Shown here piece by piece: positions 1-7,754 of a stretch of DNA of 25,045 nt (within the stretch, counting starts at the first letter, position 1; every line of letters begins with the position of its first letter). The stretch lies in NCBI GenBank assembly GCA_050331575.1, contig JBHJGS010000057.1, positions 1 to 25,045 on the forward strand. Direction: 5' to 3'. The translations under genes were made by a program, and so were the position numbers. The DNA comes from JBHJGS01 sp050331575 (GTDB lineage: Bacteria; Pseudomonadota; Alphaproteobacteria; Sphingomonadales; Rhodothalassiaceae). A model generated the notes under the pieces. It was given only the letters and a program-made list of their open reading frames with translations. It was not told the origin of the DNA and did not search any database.

Positions 1-141
1 CGCATCGAGCGATGCTTTGCCACCCTCAAATGCTCACGCCGCCTCGCAACGCGATACGACAAAACATCCGAAAGCTATCTCGGCTTCATCCAAATTGCCG
101 CCGCTCGCATCTGGACTAAAAAGTTTGTCAACAGAGCCTAG
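1..141 (+). CDS. IS5-family transposase, C-terminal end (partial)
   Basis: Frame 1 is open from the window edge to TAG at 139-141 and gives 46 residues. The string RCFATLKCSRRLATRYDK followed by SYLGFIQIAAARIW matches the C-terminus of IS5/IS427-group DDE transposases, where an arginine-rich ATRYDK stretch precedes a final helix of the type YLAFIQLASIRLW. The catalytic DDE residues lie upstream of the window, so activity cannot be judged. The last codons run into a likely terminal inverted repeat, as is common in compact IS5 elements. Confidence 0.8.
   Translation, partial: RIERCFATLKCSRRLATRYDKTSESYLGFIQIAAARIWTKKFVNRA
124..138. repeat. Probable right terminal inverted repeat of the IS5-type element
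   Basis: TTTGTCAACAGAGCC reads GGCTCTGTTGACAAA on the other strand, the style of terminus found on IS5-family elements. It overlaps the transposase stop codon and is followed by CTAG/TA, a plausible short target duplication. The partner repeat is outside the window, so this is inferred from position and resemblance only. Confidence 0.4.
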
Positions 142-143
142 AT

Positions 144-299
144 CAAGTCATTGATCATGGCGTGCTGCCGCAAGCCGTTACAGACTTGGACCCGCTGACC
201 TGTGGCGAATTGCGCCGCCGGCTCATCGACGCCGGGGCCCGGGATGTGTGTGCGTGCGGTGCCGCAACCAGGGGCGACACCGCCGTGCCTGAGCCTTGA
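144..299 (+). pseudogene. Possible 3' remnant of a gene interrupted by the IS
   Basis: Just past the putative IS end, frame 3 is open with GC-rich third positions and reads ...DHGVLPQAVTDLDPL, then CGELRRRLIDAGARDV, ending at TGA 297-299. It has no start of its own and enters directly from the IS junction, as expected if the IS cut a gene. I do not recognise the protein. It could equally be a chance open frame in GC-rich DNA. Confidence 0.3.
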
Positions 300-321
300 C
301 CAGAGCCTGAGCCTTGACCAG
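287..321 (+). repeat. Tandem 18-bp duplication containing TTGACC twice
   Basis: GCCTGAGCCTTGACCAGA (287-304) is repeated at once from 305 to 321, identical over 17 bases. Each copy carries TTGACC, a good -35-like hexamer (296-301 and 314-319). From the second copy a 17-bp spacer leads to CACAAG (337-342), a weak -10 match, placing transcription start just before the riboswitch. The promoter role is inferred. Confidence 0.6.
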
Positions 322-348
322 TCCTGATCGCTGCGCCACAAGCAGACC

Positions 349-407
349 AATCGTGGTGATTTGGTCCGACCGGCTTGCGGCCACGTTAAACAAGCTCGCT
401 AAAAGGT
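349..407 (+). promoter_or_regulatory. SAM-II (SAM-alpha) riboswitch upstream of metZ
   Basis: The segment has the SAM-II signature in order: CGTGG (352-356), TGATTTGG, GCTTGC, CCACG (381-385), TTAAACAAG and GCTAAAAGG (398-406). CGTGG pairs with CCACG to form P1. GCTTG (373-377) pairs with CAAGC (391-395) to form the pseudoknot stem. SAM-II aptamers are typical of alphaproteobacteria and sit before methionine genes, where S-adenosylmethionine lowers expression. The metZ start is about 66 nt further on, so the expression platform is not simple occlusion of the metZ ribosome site by the aptamer itself. How it acts here is not visible. Confidence 0.92.
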
Positions 408-472
408 GGGGCAGGCTGCTTCCGTCTTCCGCGTGCTGGCGATCCGGTCGCTGAGAAGACGAGGATTGGCAT

Positions 473-1654
473 ATGTCCGAACATGAGTGGCGACCGGCCA
501 CGCGCCTGGTCCGTCAGGGCCTGACCCGCAGCGGCTTCGGCGAAATGAACGAGGCGCTGTATCTGACTTCCGGCTTTGCCTATGCCGACGCCGAAACCGC
601 CGAGGCGCGCTTCGACGGTCGGGCAGAAGGCTATACCTATTCGCGCCAGTCCAATCCCACGGTGCGCATGTTTGAGGCGCGGCTGGCGGCCTATGAGGGG
701 GCTGAGCTGGCCCGGGCCACCGCCACTGGCATGGCGGCGATGTCCAGCGCGCTGTTGTGCCAGCTGTCCGCCGGGGATCATGTCGTCGCCTCGCGCGCAC
801 TGTTCGGCTCGTGCCATTGGCTGGTCACCACGCTCTTGCCGCGCCTGGGCATTGCCACGACCTTGGTGGATGGCCGCGACACCGATGCCTGGGCCGCCGC
901 GGTGCGCGCCGAAACCCGGGTCTTCTTCCTGGAAACGCCGGCCAATCCGACGCTGGACATCATTGATCTCGCCGCCGTGGCGGACATCGCGCACGCGGCC
1001 AGAGCGCGGCTGGTGGTGGACAATGTCTTCGCCACGCCGGTGCTGCAGCAGCCTTTGGCGCTGGGGGCCGATATCGTCTGCTATTCCGCGACCAAGCATA
1101 TCGATGGTCAGGGCCGCGTGCTGGGCGGCGCGATCCTGTGCGACGCGGCCTTCGACGAGGAATTCCTGTATCCGCACTATCGCCACACTGGCGTGGCGAT
1201 GCAGCCGTTCGAAGCCTGGGTGCTGGTCAAGGCGCTGGAAACGCTGGAGTTGCGCGTGCACGCCATGTGCGACCGGGCCGAGGCGGTGGCGGGCGCCTTG
1301 GCGCAGCGGATCGACAGCGTGCGCCATCCGAGCCTGGCCGGTTTTGAGCAGCATAATCTGGCGATGGCGCAAATGCGTCGCGGCGGCACCGTGCTGACGC
1401 TGGATCTGGGCAGCCAGGCCCGGGCCTTCACCTTTTTGAATGCGCTGGAGTTGATCGATGTTTCGAACAATTTGGGCGACGCCAAATCCATCGCCACACA
1501 CCCCTGGACCACGACCCACAAGGCGGTGCCGGAAGACGGCCGCCGCCTGCTCGGCATCGGCGAGGGGCTGGTGCGGGTCTCGGTGGGGCTGGAAGACGCG
1601 CGCGACCTGGTCGCGGATGTGACGCAGGCGCTGGACCGCGCATTGGCCGCTTGA
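473..1654 (+). CDS. metZ: O-succinylhomoserine sulfhydrylase MetZ
   Basis: A 393-aa PLP enzyme of the Cys/Met metabolism fold type I family. It makes homocysteine directly from O-succinylhomoserine and sulfide in the cytoplasm. Visible features are YSRQSNPTV (cofactor phosphate region, partner subunit), ETPANPTLDI, VVDNVFATP with the PLP-ring aspartate, and SATKHIDGQGRVLGG with the Schiff-base lysine K208. Length is usual for MetZ. The ATG at 473 has GAGG at 461-464. The SAM-II riboswitch in front supports a methionine role and feedback by SAM. Cystathionine gamma-synthase is the main alternative, but GQGRVLGG and pairing with apaG favour MetZ. Confidence 0.93.
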   Translation: MSEHEWRPATRLVRQGLTRSGFGEMNEALYLTSGFAYADAETAEARFDGRAEGYTYSRQSNPTVRMFEARLAAYEGAELARATATGMAAMSSALLCQLSAGDHVVASRALFGSCHWLVTTLLPRLGIATTLVDGRDTDAWAAAVRAETRVFFLETPANPTLDIIDLAAVADIAHAARARLVVDNVFATPVLQQPLALGADIVCYSATKHIDGQGRVLGGAILCDAAFDEEFLYPHYRHTGVAMQPFEAWVLVKALETLELRVHAMCDRAEAVAGALAQRIDSVRHPSLAGFEQHNLAMAQMRRGGTVLTLDLGSQARAFTFLNALELIDVSNNLGDAKSIATHPWTTTHKAVPEDGRRLLGIGEGLVRVSVGLEDARDLVADVTQALDRALAA

Positions 1655-1685
1655 AGTGGGGGCCATGCGGGCTTACTCATAGCCC

Positions 1686-2084
1686 ATGACATCACCGGTC
1701 TATATCGCCCGATCCCACGGCTTTGAGGTCTGCGTCCAGCCGCAGTTCCTGGACGACCAGTCCGACCCGGACGAGGATCATTTCGTCTGGGCCTATCATG
1801 TCTGCATCATCAACAAGAGCGAGGCGCCGGCTCAATTGCGCAATCGCCATTGGGTGATCACCGACGCGGCGGGCTTCGTGCAAGAAGTGCGCGGCGCCGG
1901 TGTTGTGGGAGAGGAGCCGGAGATCGAACCGGGGGGGCGCTATGACTATACCTCCGGCGTGCCGCTGACTACGCCCTCGGGGCTGATGCACGGCAGCTAT
2001 GAGATGGAAGCGCCGGACGGCAGCCGGTTTGACATTCGCATTCCGCCCTTCGCCTTGGACAGTCAATTCGCCAAGGTGCACTGA
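1686..2084 (+). CDS. apaG: ApaG family protein
   Basis: A 132-aa protein covering the whole ApaG (DUF525) domain, a fibronectin-III-like beta sandwich. Typical strings are FVWAYHVCIINKS, LRNRHWVITDA, VRGAGVVGEEPEIEPG and YTSGVPLTTPSGLMHGSYEM, the last containing the conserved glycine-rich turn. ApaG affects Co2+ resistance and Mg2+ efflux in enterobacteria, but its biochemical role is unclear. It starts 31 bp after metZ, an arrangement frequent in alphaproteobacteria, so it probably shares the riboswitch-controlled transcript. No clear Shine-Dalgarno precedes the ATG. Confidence 0.93.
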   Translation: MTSPVYIARSHGFEVCVQPQFLDDQSDPDEDHFVWAYHVCIINKSEAPAQLRNRHWVITDAAGFVQEVRGAGVVGEEPEIEPGGRYDYTSGVPLTTPSGLMHGSYEMEAPDGSRFDIRIPPFALDSQFAKVH

Positions 2085-2099
2085 GCGCGGCGATCGAGT

Positions 2100-3548
2100 A
2101 TGCCTGATCTTCGGCCGGTTCTCTACACCCTTGGCATCCTCACCGTGATCCTGGGCTTTGCCATGCTGGTGCCGGCCGGGGTGGATGCGCTGGCCGGGCA
2201 TCCGGACTGGGAAGTGTTCATGGGATCCGCGGTGATCACCGCGTTTCTGGGCGGGTTGTTCGCTTTTTCCTTCCAAGGCACCGCACGCACCGTGGACCGG
2301 CGCCAGGGATTTCTGATCGTCACCGGCGCCTGGGCGATCCTGCCCTTGTTCGCCGCCTTGCCGTTGCTGCGCTCGGAACTGGGCGTCGATCTGACCGATG
2401 CCTATTTTGAGACTATGTCGGGCCTGACGACCACCGGGGCGACGGTGCTAAGCGGGCTTGATAGCGCGCCGCCGGGCATTCTGCTGTGGCGCGGCATGCT
2501 GCAATGGCTGGGTGGGCTTGGCATCATCGTTCTGGCGGTGGCCTTGCTGCCGCTGCTGCAAATTGGCGGCATGCAGCTGTTCCGGGCGGAATCCTTCGAT
2601 CCCTCCGGCACCGATATTCCGCGCGCCGCGCCCCTGGCGCTCAATCTTCTGGCAATCTATGTCGGGCTCACACTGGCCTGCTTCCTGGCATTGATGGTGG
2701 CGGGCATGGCCTGGCTTGATGCGGTGGTCCATGCCATGACCACCATCGCCACCGGTGGTTATTCCACTAAAGACGCCTCGGTGGGCTTTTGGAACAGTGC
2801 GGCGATCGACTGGATCATCATCTTCTTTATGGTAATCTCCAGCCTGCCGTTCGTGCTATTCGTTTATGTTCTGGAACGGCGGCCGGGGCGGCTGGCCCGG
2901 GATGATCAGGTGCGCGGGTTTTTGTGGATCCTCGGCGCAATCGTCTCTGTCATGGTCCTGTGGCTGGTATTCTCTCTTCAGTTTCCCTGGCAGACGGCCT
3001 TGCGCCAGGCCGCGTTCAACGTCACTTCCGTGCTGACCGGCACCGGCTACGCGACCGCCGACTTCTCGGCCTGGGGCGCCTTTCCGTTGGTGGCGTTTCT
3101 GTTCATTATGCTGATTGGCGGGTGTGCCGGCTCCACCTCCTGCGGCGTGAAGATCTTCCGTTGGCAAGTCATGGCGCGCAATATCGTCGCCTGGGCGCGG
3201 CAAAGCGTGCACCCGCATGGCGTCTTCGTCGCCCGTTTCAATGGCCGGCCCTTGCCGGAAACGGTGACCTCCTCGGTCATGGCGTTCTTCTATCTGTTCA
3301 TCGCCAGTCTGTCGCTTTTAAGCTTGGCTTTGGCGGCCACGGGCATGGATTATCTGGCTGCTGTGTCCAGTGCTGTGTCCGCGCTGGCCAATGTCGGCCC
3401 GGGGCTGGGCCCCGCCGTCGGCCCGGCGGCCAATTTCGCCGGCATCCCGGAAGCGGCGAAATGGCTGATGAGCCTGGGCATGCTGCTGGGTCGGCTTGAG
3501 CTGTTTGCCGTGCTTGTGTTGCTGACACCGGCGTTCTGGCGGGGCTGA
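2100..3548 (+). CDS. trkH: TrkH-type potassium uptake channel subunit
   Basis: A 482-aa polytopic inner-membrane protein with four MPM repeats. The selectivity-filter strings of all four are visible: TTTGATVLSG, TTIATGGYST, LTGTGYATAD and ANVGPGLGPA. GCAGSTSCGVKIFR is the typical stretch between the third and fourth repeats. Such proteins conduct K+ into the cell with the NAD(H)/nucleotide-binding ring protein TrkA, which is not encoded in this window. It follows apaG by 15 bp and ends 4 bp before argE, consistent with one operon, although no functional link to the metabolic genes is obvious. Confidence 0.94.
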   Translation: MPDLRPVLYTLGILTVILGFAMLVPAGVDALAGHPDWEVFMGSAVITAFLGGLFAFSFQGTARTVDRRQGFLIVTGAWAILPLFAALPLLRSELGVDLTDAYFETMSGLTTTGATVLSGLDSAPPGILLWRGMLQWLGGLGIIVLAVALLPLLQIGGMQLFRAESFDPSGTDIPRAAPLALNLLAIYVGLTLACFLALMVAGMAWLDAVVHAMTTIATGGYSTKDASVGFWNSAAIDWIIIFFMVISSLPFVLFVYVLERRPGRLARDDQVRGFLWILGAIVSVMVLWLVFSLQFPWQTALRQAAFNVTSVLTGTGYATADFSAWGAFPLVAFLFIMLIGGCAGSTSCGVKIFRWQVMARNIVAWARQSVHPHGVFVARFNGRPLPETVTSSVMAFFYLFIASLSLLSLALAATGMDYLAAVSSAVSALANVGPGLGPAVGPAANFAGIPEAAKWLMSLGMLLGRLELFAVLVLLTPAFWRG

Positions 3549-3552
3549 CCCG

Positions 3553-4710
3553 ATGCGAGATGACACGCTTGAGCTGATCCGGCGGCTGATCGCCTTTCCC
3601 ACCATCTCCGCCGATGGCAATGCCGAGCTGATCGCTTTTGTGTGCGACTATCTGGCCGAATGGCCGGCACGGGTGCAGCTGTTCCGCCACCCGCACGAAC
3701 CGAAGGCCAATTTACTGGCCACATTTGGGCCGGAAGGGGTGCCCGGCCTGATGCTGTCCGGCCACTCAGATGTGGTGCCGGTGGCCGGCCAGGCCTGGTC
3801 GCGCGATCCGTTCGACGCCTGGATCGACGGCGCGCGGCTTTACGGTCGCGGCGCGTGCGACATGAAGGGCTTCTTGGGCTTGATGCTGGCGGCGGCGCCG
3901 ACCATGGCGAGCGCGGATCTGCGCCGGCCGATCCATTTGGCCATCAGCTATGACGAGGAGGTCGGCTGCTCTGGCGTGCGCTCGCTGGTCGATCATTTGT
4001 CTGGCCTGGCGGTCAAGCCGGCCTTCTGCCTGGTGGGGGAACCCACGGACATGCGCATCACCACCGGCCATAAGGGCATTCTGGCGGTGCGCACGGCTTT
4101 TACCGGCCGGCCGGCGCATTCCTCCAACCCAGAGGCGGGCGCCAGCGCTGCCATGGCCGCCGCGCGCTTTGCCTTGTGGCTGGACACGCTGGCGGCGCGC
4201 CTGCGCGAGGCGGAATGCGATGTCGGTTTCACGCCGCCTTACACCACGGTCAATCTGGGCCGGATGCTGGCCGGCGAGGCGGTCAATATCGTTGCCGAAC
4301 ATGCCGAACTGATTTGGGAGGTGCGGCCGATACCGGCGACCGACCCGCAGCCGCTGATCGATGAGGCGCGCCGGCACGCCGAGGCGCTTGTGGCGACGCT
4401 GAAGCCGCAGGCGCCGGACGCCTGCATGGCCTTCGACATCCTGGCCGAGGCGCCGGCCCTGACCCCGTTGAACGACAATCCCGGCGAGACGCTTCTGAAG
4501 CGTCTGCTTGCCACCAACACCACCAACAGAGTTGCCTTCGCCACGGAGGCCGGCTTGTTTCAGCAGCGTGCGGGCATCCCAGCACTGGTCTGCGGCCCGG
4601 GATCGATCGAGCAGGCGCACACGGCCGACGAATTCGTCACTCTTGATCAGCTCGATCAGGCGGCCGACTTGATCGACCGGCTGATCGATTGGGCATGCGC
4701 GCCGGTGTGA
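3553..4710 (+). CDS. argE: Acetylornithine deacetylase ArgE
   Basis: A 385-aa M20 metallopeptidase-family hydrolase, predicted to remove acetate from N2-acetylornithine in arginine synthesis. Metal and catalytic residues are in place: H71 in GHSDVVPV, D103 in GRGACDMKGF, the DEEVGC pair E135/E136, a glutamate in ATEAGLF and H356 in EQAHTADEF. GKGIL-like HKGILAVR and PAHSSNPEAGASA belong to the dimerisation domain. No signal peptide is seen. Many alphaproteobacteria carry several M20 paralogs and use the ArgJ route, so succinyl-diaminopimelate or other acyl-amino-acid substrates remain possible. It starts 4 bp after trkH. Confidence 0.85.
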   Translation: MRDDTLELIRRLIAFPTISADGNAELIAFVCDYLAEWPARVQLFRHPHEPKANLLATFGPEGVPGLMLSGHSDVVPVAGQAWSRDPFDAWIDGARLYGRGACDMKGFLGLMLAAAPTMASADLRRPIHLAISYDEEVGCSGVRSLVDHLSGLAVKPAFCLVGEPTDMRITTGHKGILAVRTAFTGRPAHSSNPEAGASAAMAAARFALWLDTLAARLREAECDVGFTPPYTTVNLGRMLAGEAVNIVAEHAELIWEVRPIPATDPQPLIDEARRHAEALVATLKPQAPDACMAFDILAEAPALTPLNDNPGETLLKRLLATNTTNRVAFATEAGLFQQRAGIPALVCGPGSIEQAHTADEFVTLDQLDQAADLIDRLIDWACAPV

Positions 4711-4776
4711 CGGAAGGGCTGGCGATGGCGTCTTGCGCGGTGCACCATGGCGGTCCCACGCTTCAGGGAGGAAAGC

Positions 4777-5271
4777 ATGAAAGCGACACTTGCCATCGCC
4801 GCCGCGCTGCTGGCTGCGCCCGTGGCCGCCCAAGACACGGTCTTGCGCAACAAGATCCCCGGCTCGGATTTTCCGATCGCCCAGTCCGTCGAGGTCAAGG
4901 CCGGCACCGATCTGGTGTTTGTCAGCGGAGCGGTGCCACGGCCGCAGGAGCCGGACGGCGACCCAGCCGATCCGGCCACCTGGGGCGACACCGAGGCGCA
5001 GACAATCAGCGTTTTGCAGGAGATTGAGCGGCGGCTTGAGCGGCTGGGGCTCAGCTTGGGTGATGTGGTGATGATGCGGGCCTATCTGGTCGGCGCCGAT
5101 GCGACCGGCAGGCGCATGGATTTTGCCGGCTTCATGCGCGGCTACACCCAGTTCTTCGGAACCGAGGCGCAACCCAATCTGCCCGCCCGCTCGGCCATTC
5201 AGATCGCCGGTCTGGTGCGGCCGCAGTGGCTGGTGGAGATCGACGTCGTCGCCGCCCGCCCGCACGACTGA
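4777..5271 (+). CDS. Exported RidA (YjgF/YER057c) family protein
   Basis: 164 aa. The chosen ATG follows AGGGAGG at 4765-4771 and begins MKATLAIAAALLAAPVAAQ, a clean Sec signal peptide. An ATG 30 bp upstream has no such support. The mature part is one RidA domain: LVFVSGAVP, GDTEAQTISVLQEIERRL, GDVVMMRAYLVG, PARSAIQIAGL and WLVEIDVVAA. The arginine of ARSAIQ and the glutamate of VEID correspond to the residues that bind and act on enamine/imine substrates in RidA, so activity is plausible. Canonical RidA is cytoplasmic; an exported one is less usual. It converges on a Tat-exported amine oxidase, a natural source of imines. Confidence 0.85.
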   Translation: MKATLAIAAALLAAPVAAQDTVLRNKIPGSDFPIAQSVEVKAGTDLVFVSGAVPRPQEPDGDPADPATWGDTEAQTISVLQEIERRLERLGLSLGDVVMMRAYLVGADATGRRMDFAGFMRGYTQFFGTEAQPNLPARSAIQIAGLVRPQWLVEIDVVAARPHD

Positions 5272-5330
5272 CGGCCCAAAAGCCGCGGTCCTGCAAGCCG
5301 CGCGTGTCAAGCCCTCAGGTCTTGGCGCCG

Positions 5331-5957
5331 CTACTGCGGCGGCGACAGGGCGGCGAGATAGGCGGCCAGATCGTCGGCGGCTGCGGCGTCCAGCCCTGTG
5401 CTGGCGTCGGCCATCATGCGTCCGGCGGTATCAGCCGCGTCAAAGCCGCGCACGCCTTGGCTGAATAGGCGGAGCTGCCGGGCCAGATACCAGGGCGATT
5501 GCCCGGCCAGGGGCGGCGCCTGCAGCGGCGGCTTGCCCTCAGCGGCCGCCCCGTGGCAATCCGCACAGGCCTGCTGATACAACAGGGCGCCGGTATCGGC
5601 ATCTCCGGTCTCAAGCGGCTCGGCGGCCAGGGGCGGCAGAGCCTCGACATAGGCGGCTGCCGCGCGGATCGCCGCGGCGTCCAGGTCCCGAGCGATGGCG
5701 CGCATCTCCATCCCCCACACATCCTGAGCATGGCCGCCGCGCCAGCCTTGTTGAAACGCCAGCAGCTGCGCCCGCACATACCAGCCGGGCAGGCCGGCCA
5801 GCCTGGGCGCATCGACCGCGGGATTGCCGCGCCCGCTGACACCGTGACAGACCGGGCAGGTGGCCAGCGCCGCCGCAGCGGCCGCGGGGTCATCCCGCGT
5901 GTCGGCCAGGCCGCAAGCCGCCAGGCCCCATATCATGACAAAGGCCGCGGCCCTCAT
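5331..5957 (-). CDS. Diheme cytochrome c (c4-like), exported
   Basis: 208 aa with two c-type heme sites: CPVCH at residues 34-38 and CADCH at 131-135. Met residues follow at the right distance to be sixth ligands (GMEMRAIA near 83-85 and GRMMAD near 165). Each half has the APRLAGLPGWYVRAQL / APPLAGQSPWYLARQL string of cytochrome c4 and related proteins. The N-terminus is a short hydrophobic export signal containing LAAC (12-15), so it may be a lipoprotein anchored in the membrane. Its ATG overlaps the amine oxidase stop by 4 bp (ATGA), indicating coupled translation and a role as electron acceptor for that enzyme. Confidence 0.9.
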   Translation of the reverse strand: MRAAAFVMIWGLAACGLADTRDDPAAAAAALATCPVCHGVSGRGNPAVDAPRLAGLPGWYVRAQLLAFQQGWRGGHAQDVWGMEMRAIARDLDAAAIRAAAAYVEALPPLAAEPLETGDADTGALLYQQACADCHGAAAEGKPPLQAPPLAGQSPWYLARQLRLFSQGVRGFDAADTAGRMMADASTGLDAAAADDLAAYLAALSPPQ

Positions 5958-7519
5958 GCCGGCTTCGCCGCTTCGCGCCGGGCAATGTCGAGCACCGCGG
6001 CCTGGGCACTGGCCAGAGCGCCTTCCTGCCAGCCGGGATGCCGGCTGACCTGGTCGCCGATCAGATAATGTCGTCCGTCCGGCGCCTGCAGCCGGGCAAG
6101 CGCTGCATCGTCGTCAAGCACGCCGCCGGCGCAGCCCAAAAGGTGGTTCATGCGCTGCCAGGCCACCGACACGCCGGTCTCGGCCAGCGCGGCGAAGCGG
6201 CCGGGGTGCAGCCGCTCGCCTAGGTGAAGCGCCTGGTCCATGCGCTGGGCGTGGGTCAGCCGCGCGAACCGGTCATTGGCCTGGGGACGGAACAGATAGC
6301 CGGCCAGAACGACGCCCTTGGCGCGATGATGGCCGTGGGAGGGATACCACATCTGCAGATGATCATGATCGGCCCAGCTGATGCCGCCATAGATCCCTTC
6401 CTCCTCCCAGAAGCGTTGCTGGAACTGAATGCCGATCTTGGACAGCTTGCCCCGACTGATGCGGCCGATGGCGCGGGCATAGTCGGTGCTGAAATTGGTG
6501 CGCAGACCCTGGATCAGAATGCCGGGAATGCTGTTCAGGCAATAGTCAGCCCGCAGGCTTTCGGTCCGGCCGCGCCGGCGATAGCCGATGTGCACGCCAT
6601 CGCTGTGCTGGGCGATATCGGTGACCACCGCTTCGGTGCGCACCGGTGCCCGCAGGGCCGCGATGAAGCCCTCGATAATGCGGTCCATGCCCCCGATAGG
6701 CTGCATCAAGGAGGGCTGCTGAAATTCGCTTTCGGCGAACAGTTGCGCGATTAAGGCGGCGTCGGAGGCGACCAGATCGCGAAACGCCAACGGTTCGTGC
6801 AGCACGCCGGGACGCAGCATGCCGCCGGCCGCGTGGCCGGCCCGATCACTGCCGGAATAGCGGCCGTCTTCGGCCAGTTCCCCGAACGCGGCCACATAGG
6901 CCTGCAGCCGCTCCAGATCCTCCGGGGTCAGCGGTTCCTCCAGCCGCTGCGTGCCCAATTGCTTGGCGGCCAATTCGGCCAGAAAGCCGCGGGCGTCCGC
7001 AGCCACCCGGCGCAAGCGCACGGCCTGACCGCCATTCAGCTCCGGGTCCCACAGCCTGGCCTGGTAATTGACCTGAACGAAGGGTTCCAAGCGGACGCCC
7101 AATCTGCGGCAATAGTGCAGCAGGCGGTGATGGGTGCCGGGAATGCGGGCCGGTCCGACATTCAGATAAAGATGCGGCGCATCGTCGAATGCGCAGACCT
7201 GACGGTTGCCCAGCTCGTCGATCACCGTGCCGCGGCGCACCGTCAGATTGCGGCCACCGAGACGATCACTCGCCTCCAGGATCACGCATCGGGCGCCGGC
7301 GCGTTCCAGCTCATAGGCCGCGGCCAGCCCGCCGATCCCCGCGCCCAAGATCGCCACCGTCGGCCGACGGCCGGGCGGCAGCGGTTCGAACCTGGACGCA
7401 GTGTCGCCGGCGATCAGGCCCAGGCCCACAGCCCCATGCAGCATCGCGGCAGAGCCACCGGCCAGGCCCAAGTGCGCCAGCACCTGGCGCCGCGTGATCG
7501 CTTTGCTGGTCTGTGTCAT
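5954..7519 (-). CDS. Tat-exported FAD-dependent amine oxidase/dehydrogenase
   Basis: 521 aa from the ATG at 7519, preceded by a GGGGTGGGG stretch; a start at 7540 adds only MRARGGA. The N-terminus has a twin-arginine signal (AITRRQVLAHLGLAGG), so the folded flavoprotein is predicted to go to the periplasm. The FAD dinucleotide fold is clear: VAILGAGIGGLAAAYELERAGA and later EASDRLGGRNLTVRRG. The C-terminal GDQVSRHPGWQEGALASAQAAV fits the family's second FAD motif. Members oxidise amines or L-amino acids to imines. The substrate cannot be read from sequence. The partner cytochrome suggests electrons go to cytochrome c rather than O2, as established for nicotine oxidoreductase NicA2. Confidence 0.88.
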   Translation of the reverse strand: MTQTSKAITRRQVLAHLGLAGGSAAMLHGAVGLGLIAGDTASRFEPLPPGRRPTVAILGAGIGGLAAAYELERAGARCVILEASDRLGGRNLTVRRGTVIDELGNRQVCAFDDAPHLYLNVGPARIPGTHHRLLHYCRRLGVRLEPFVQVNYQARLWDPELNGGQAVRLRRVAADARGFLAELAAKQLGTQRLEEPLTPEDLERLQAYVAAFGELAEDGRYSGSDRAGHAAGGMLRPGVLHEPLAFRDLVASDAALIAQLFAESEFQQPSLMQPIGGMDRIIEGFIAALRAPVRTEAVVTDIAQHSDGVHIGYRRRGRTESLRADYCLNSIPGILIQGLRTNFSTDYARAIGRISRGKLSKIGIQFQQRFWEEEGIYGGISWADHDHLQMWYPSHGHHRAKGVVLAGYLFRPQANDRFARLTHAQRMDQALHLGERLHPGRFAALAETGVSVAWQRMNHLLGCAGGVLDDDAALARLQAPDGRHYLIGDQVSRHPGWQEGALASAQAAVLDIARREAAKPA

Positions 7520-7663
7520 CGCCCCACCCCGCGCGCGCATGATCGTGAGCTTATAGGGCCGCCCAGGCGATCAATCTCGCTACACGAACCCCCATTAAAG
7601 CAAGATTCTTATCTGGGTGCAAGGAATTTGTTGCGCCGCAGCAATCCGGGCGCAGCCGCAGGC

Positions 7664-7692
7664 ATGACATTTGTCATCCCCATTGCATGACA
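7664..7692. promoter_or_regulatory. Candidate operator of the DesKR-like operon
   Basis: ATGACA-TT-TGTCAT (7664-7677) is a perfect 6-bp inverted repeat, followed by a third ATGACA half-site at 7687-7692. It lies 63-91 bp before the ABC ATPase start, in the 214-bp gap between divergently transcribed units. Inverted repeats of this kind are typical targets of NarL/DesR-type regulators, and the operon encodes such a regulator last. No convincing -10/-35 pair was identified, so autoregulation is inferred. Confidence 0.5.
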
Positions 7693-7754
7693 GGCGGCAC
7701 TGCCGCGTGTCCGCTCCGCGATGGCACGGTGCCTGCCAGCATGAGGAGGAACCG

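Noticed and set aside
386..1666. A 426-aa minus-strand open frame over metZ
   Set aside because: It is antisense to metZ and would also cross the riboswitch. Its composition is that of a GC-rich shadow frame.
5281..5305. CGCGG/CCGCG dyad between the convergent RidA and cytochrome genes as a terminator
   Set aside because: A 5-bp stem with a 9-base loop and no T-tract; dyads like this arise by chance in GC-rich DNA.
3766..5310. A 514-aa minus-strand open frame across argE and the RidA gene
   Set aside because: It spans two well-supported plus-strand genes and their intergenic gap, with shadow-like composition and no recognisable motif.
6797..7690. A 297-aa plus-strand open frame over the amine oxidase gene
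   Set aside because: The opposite strand has clear FAD and Tat motifs; this frame has none and is Gln/Arg/His-rich.
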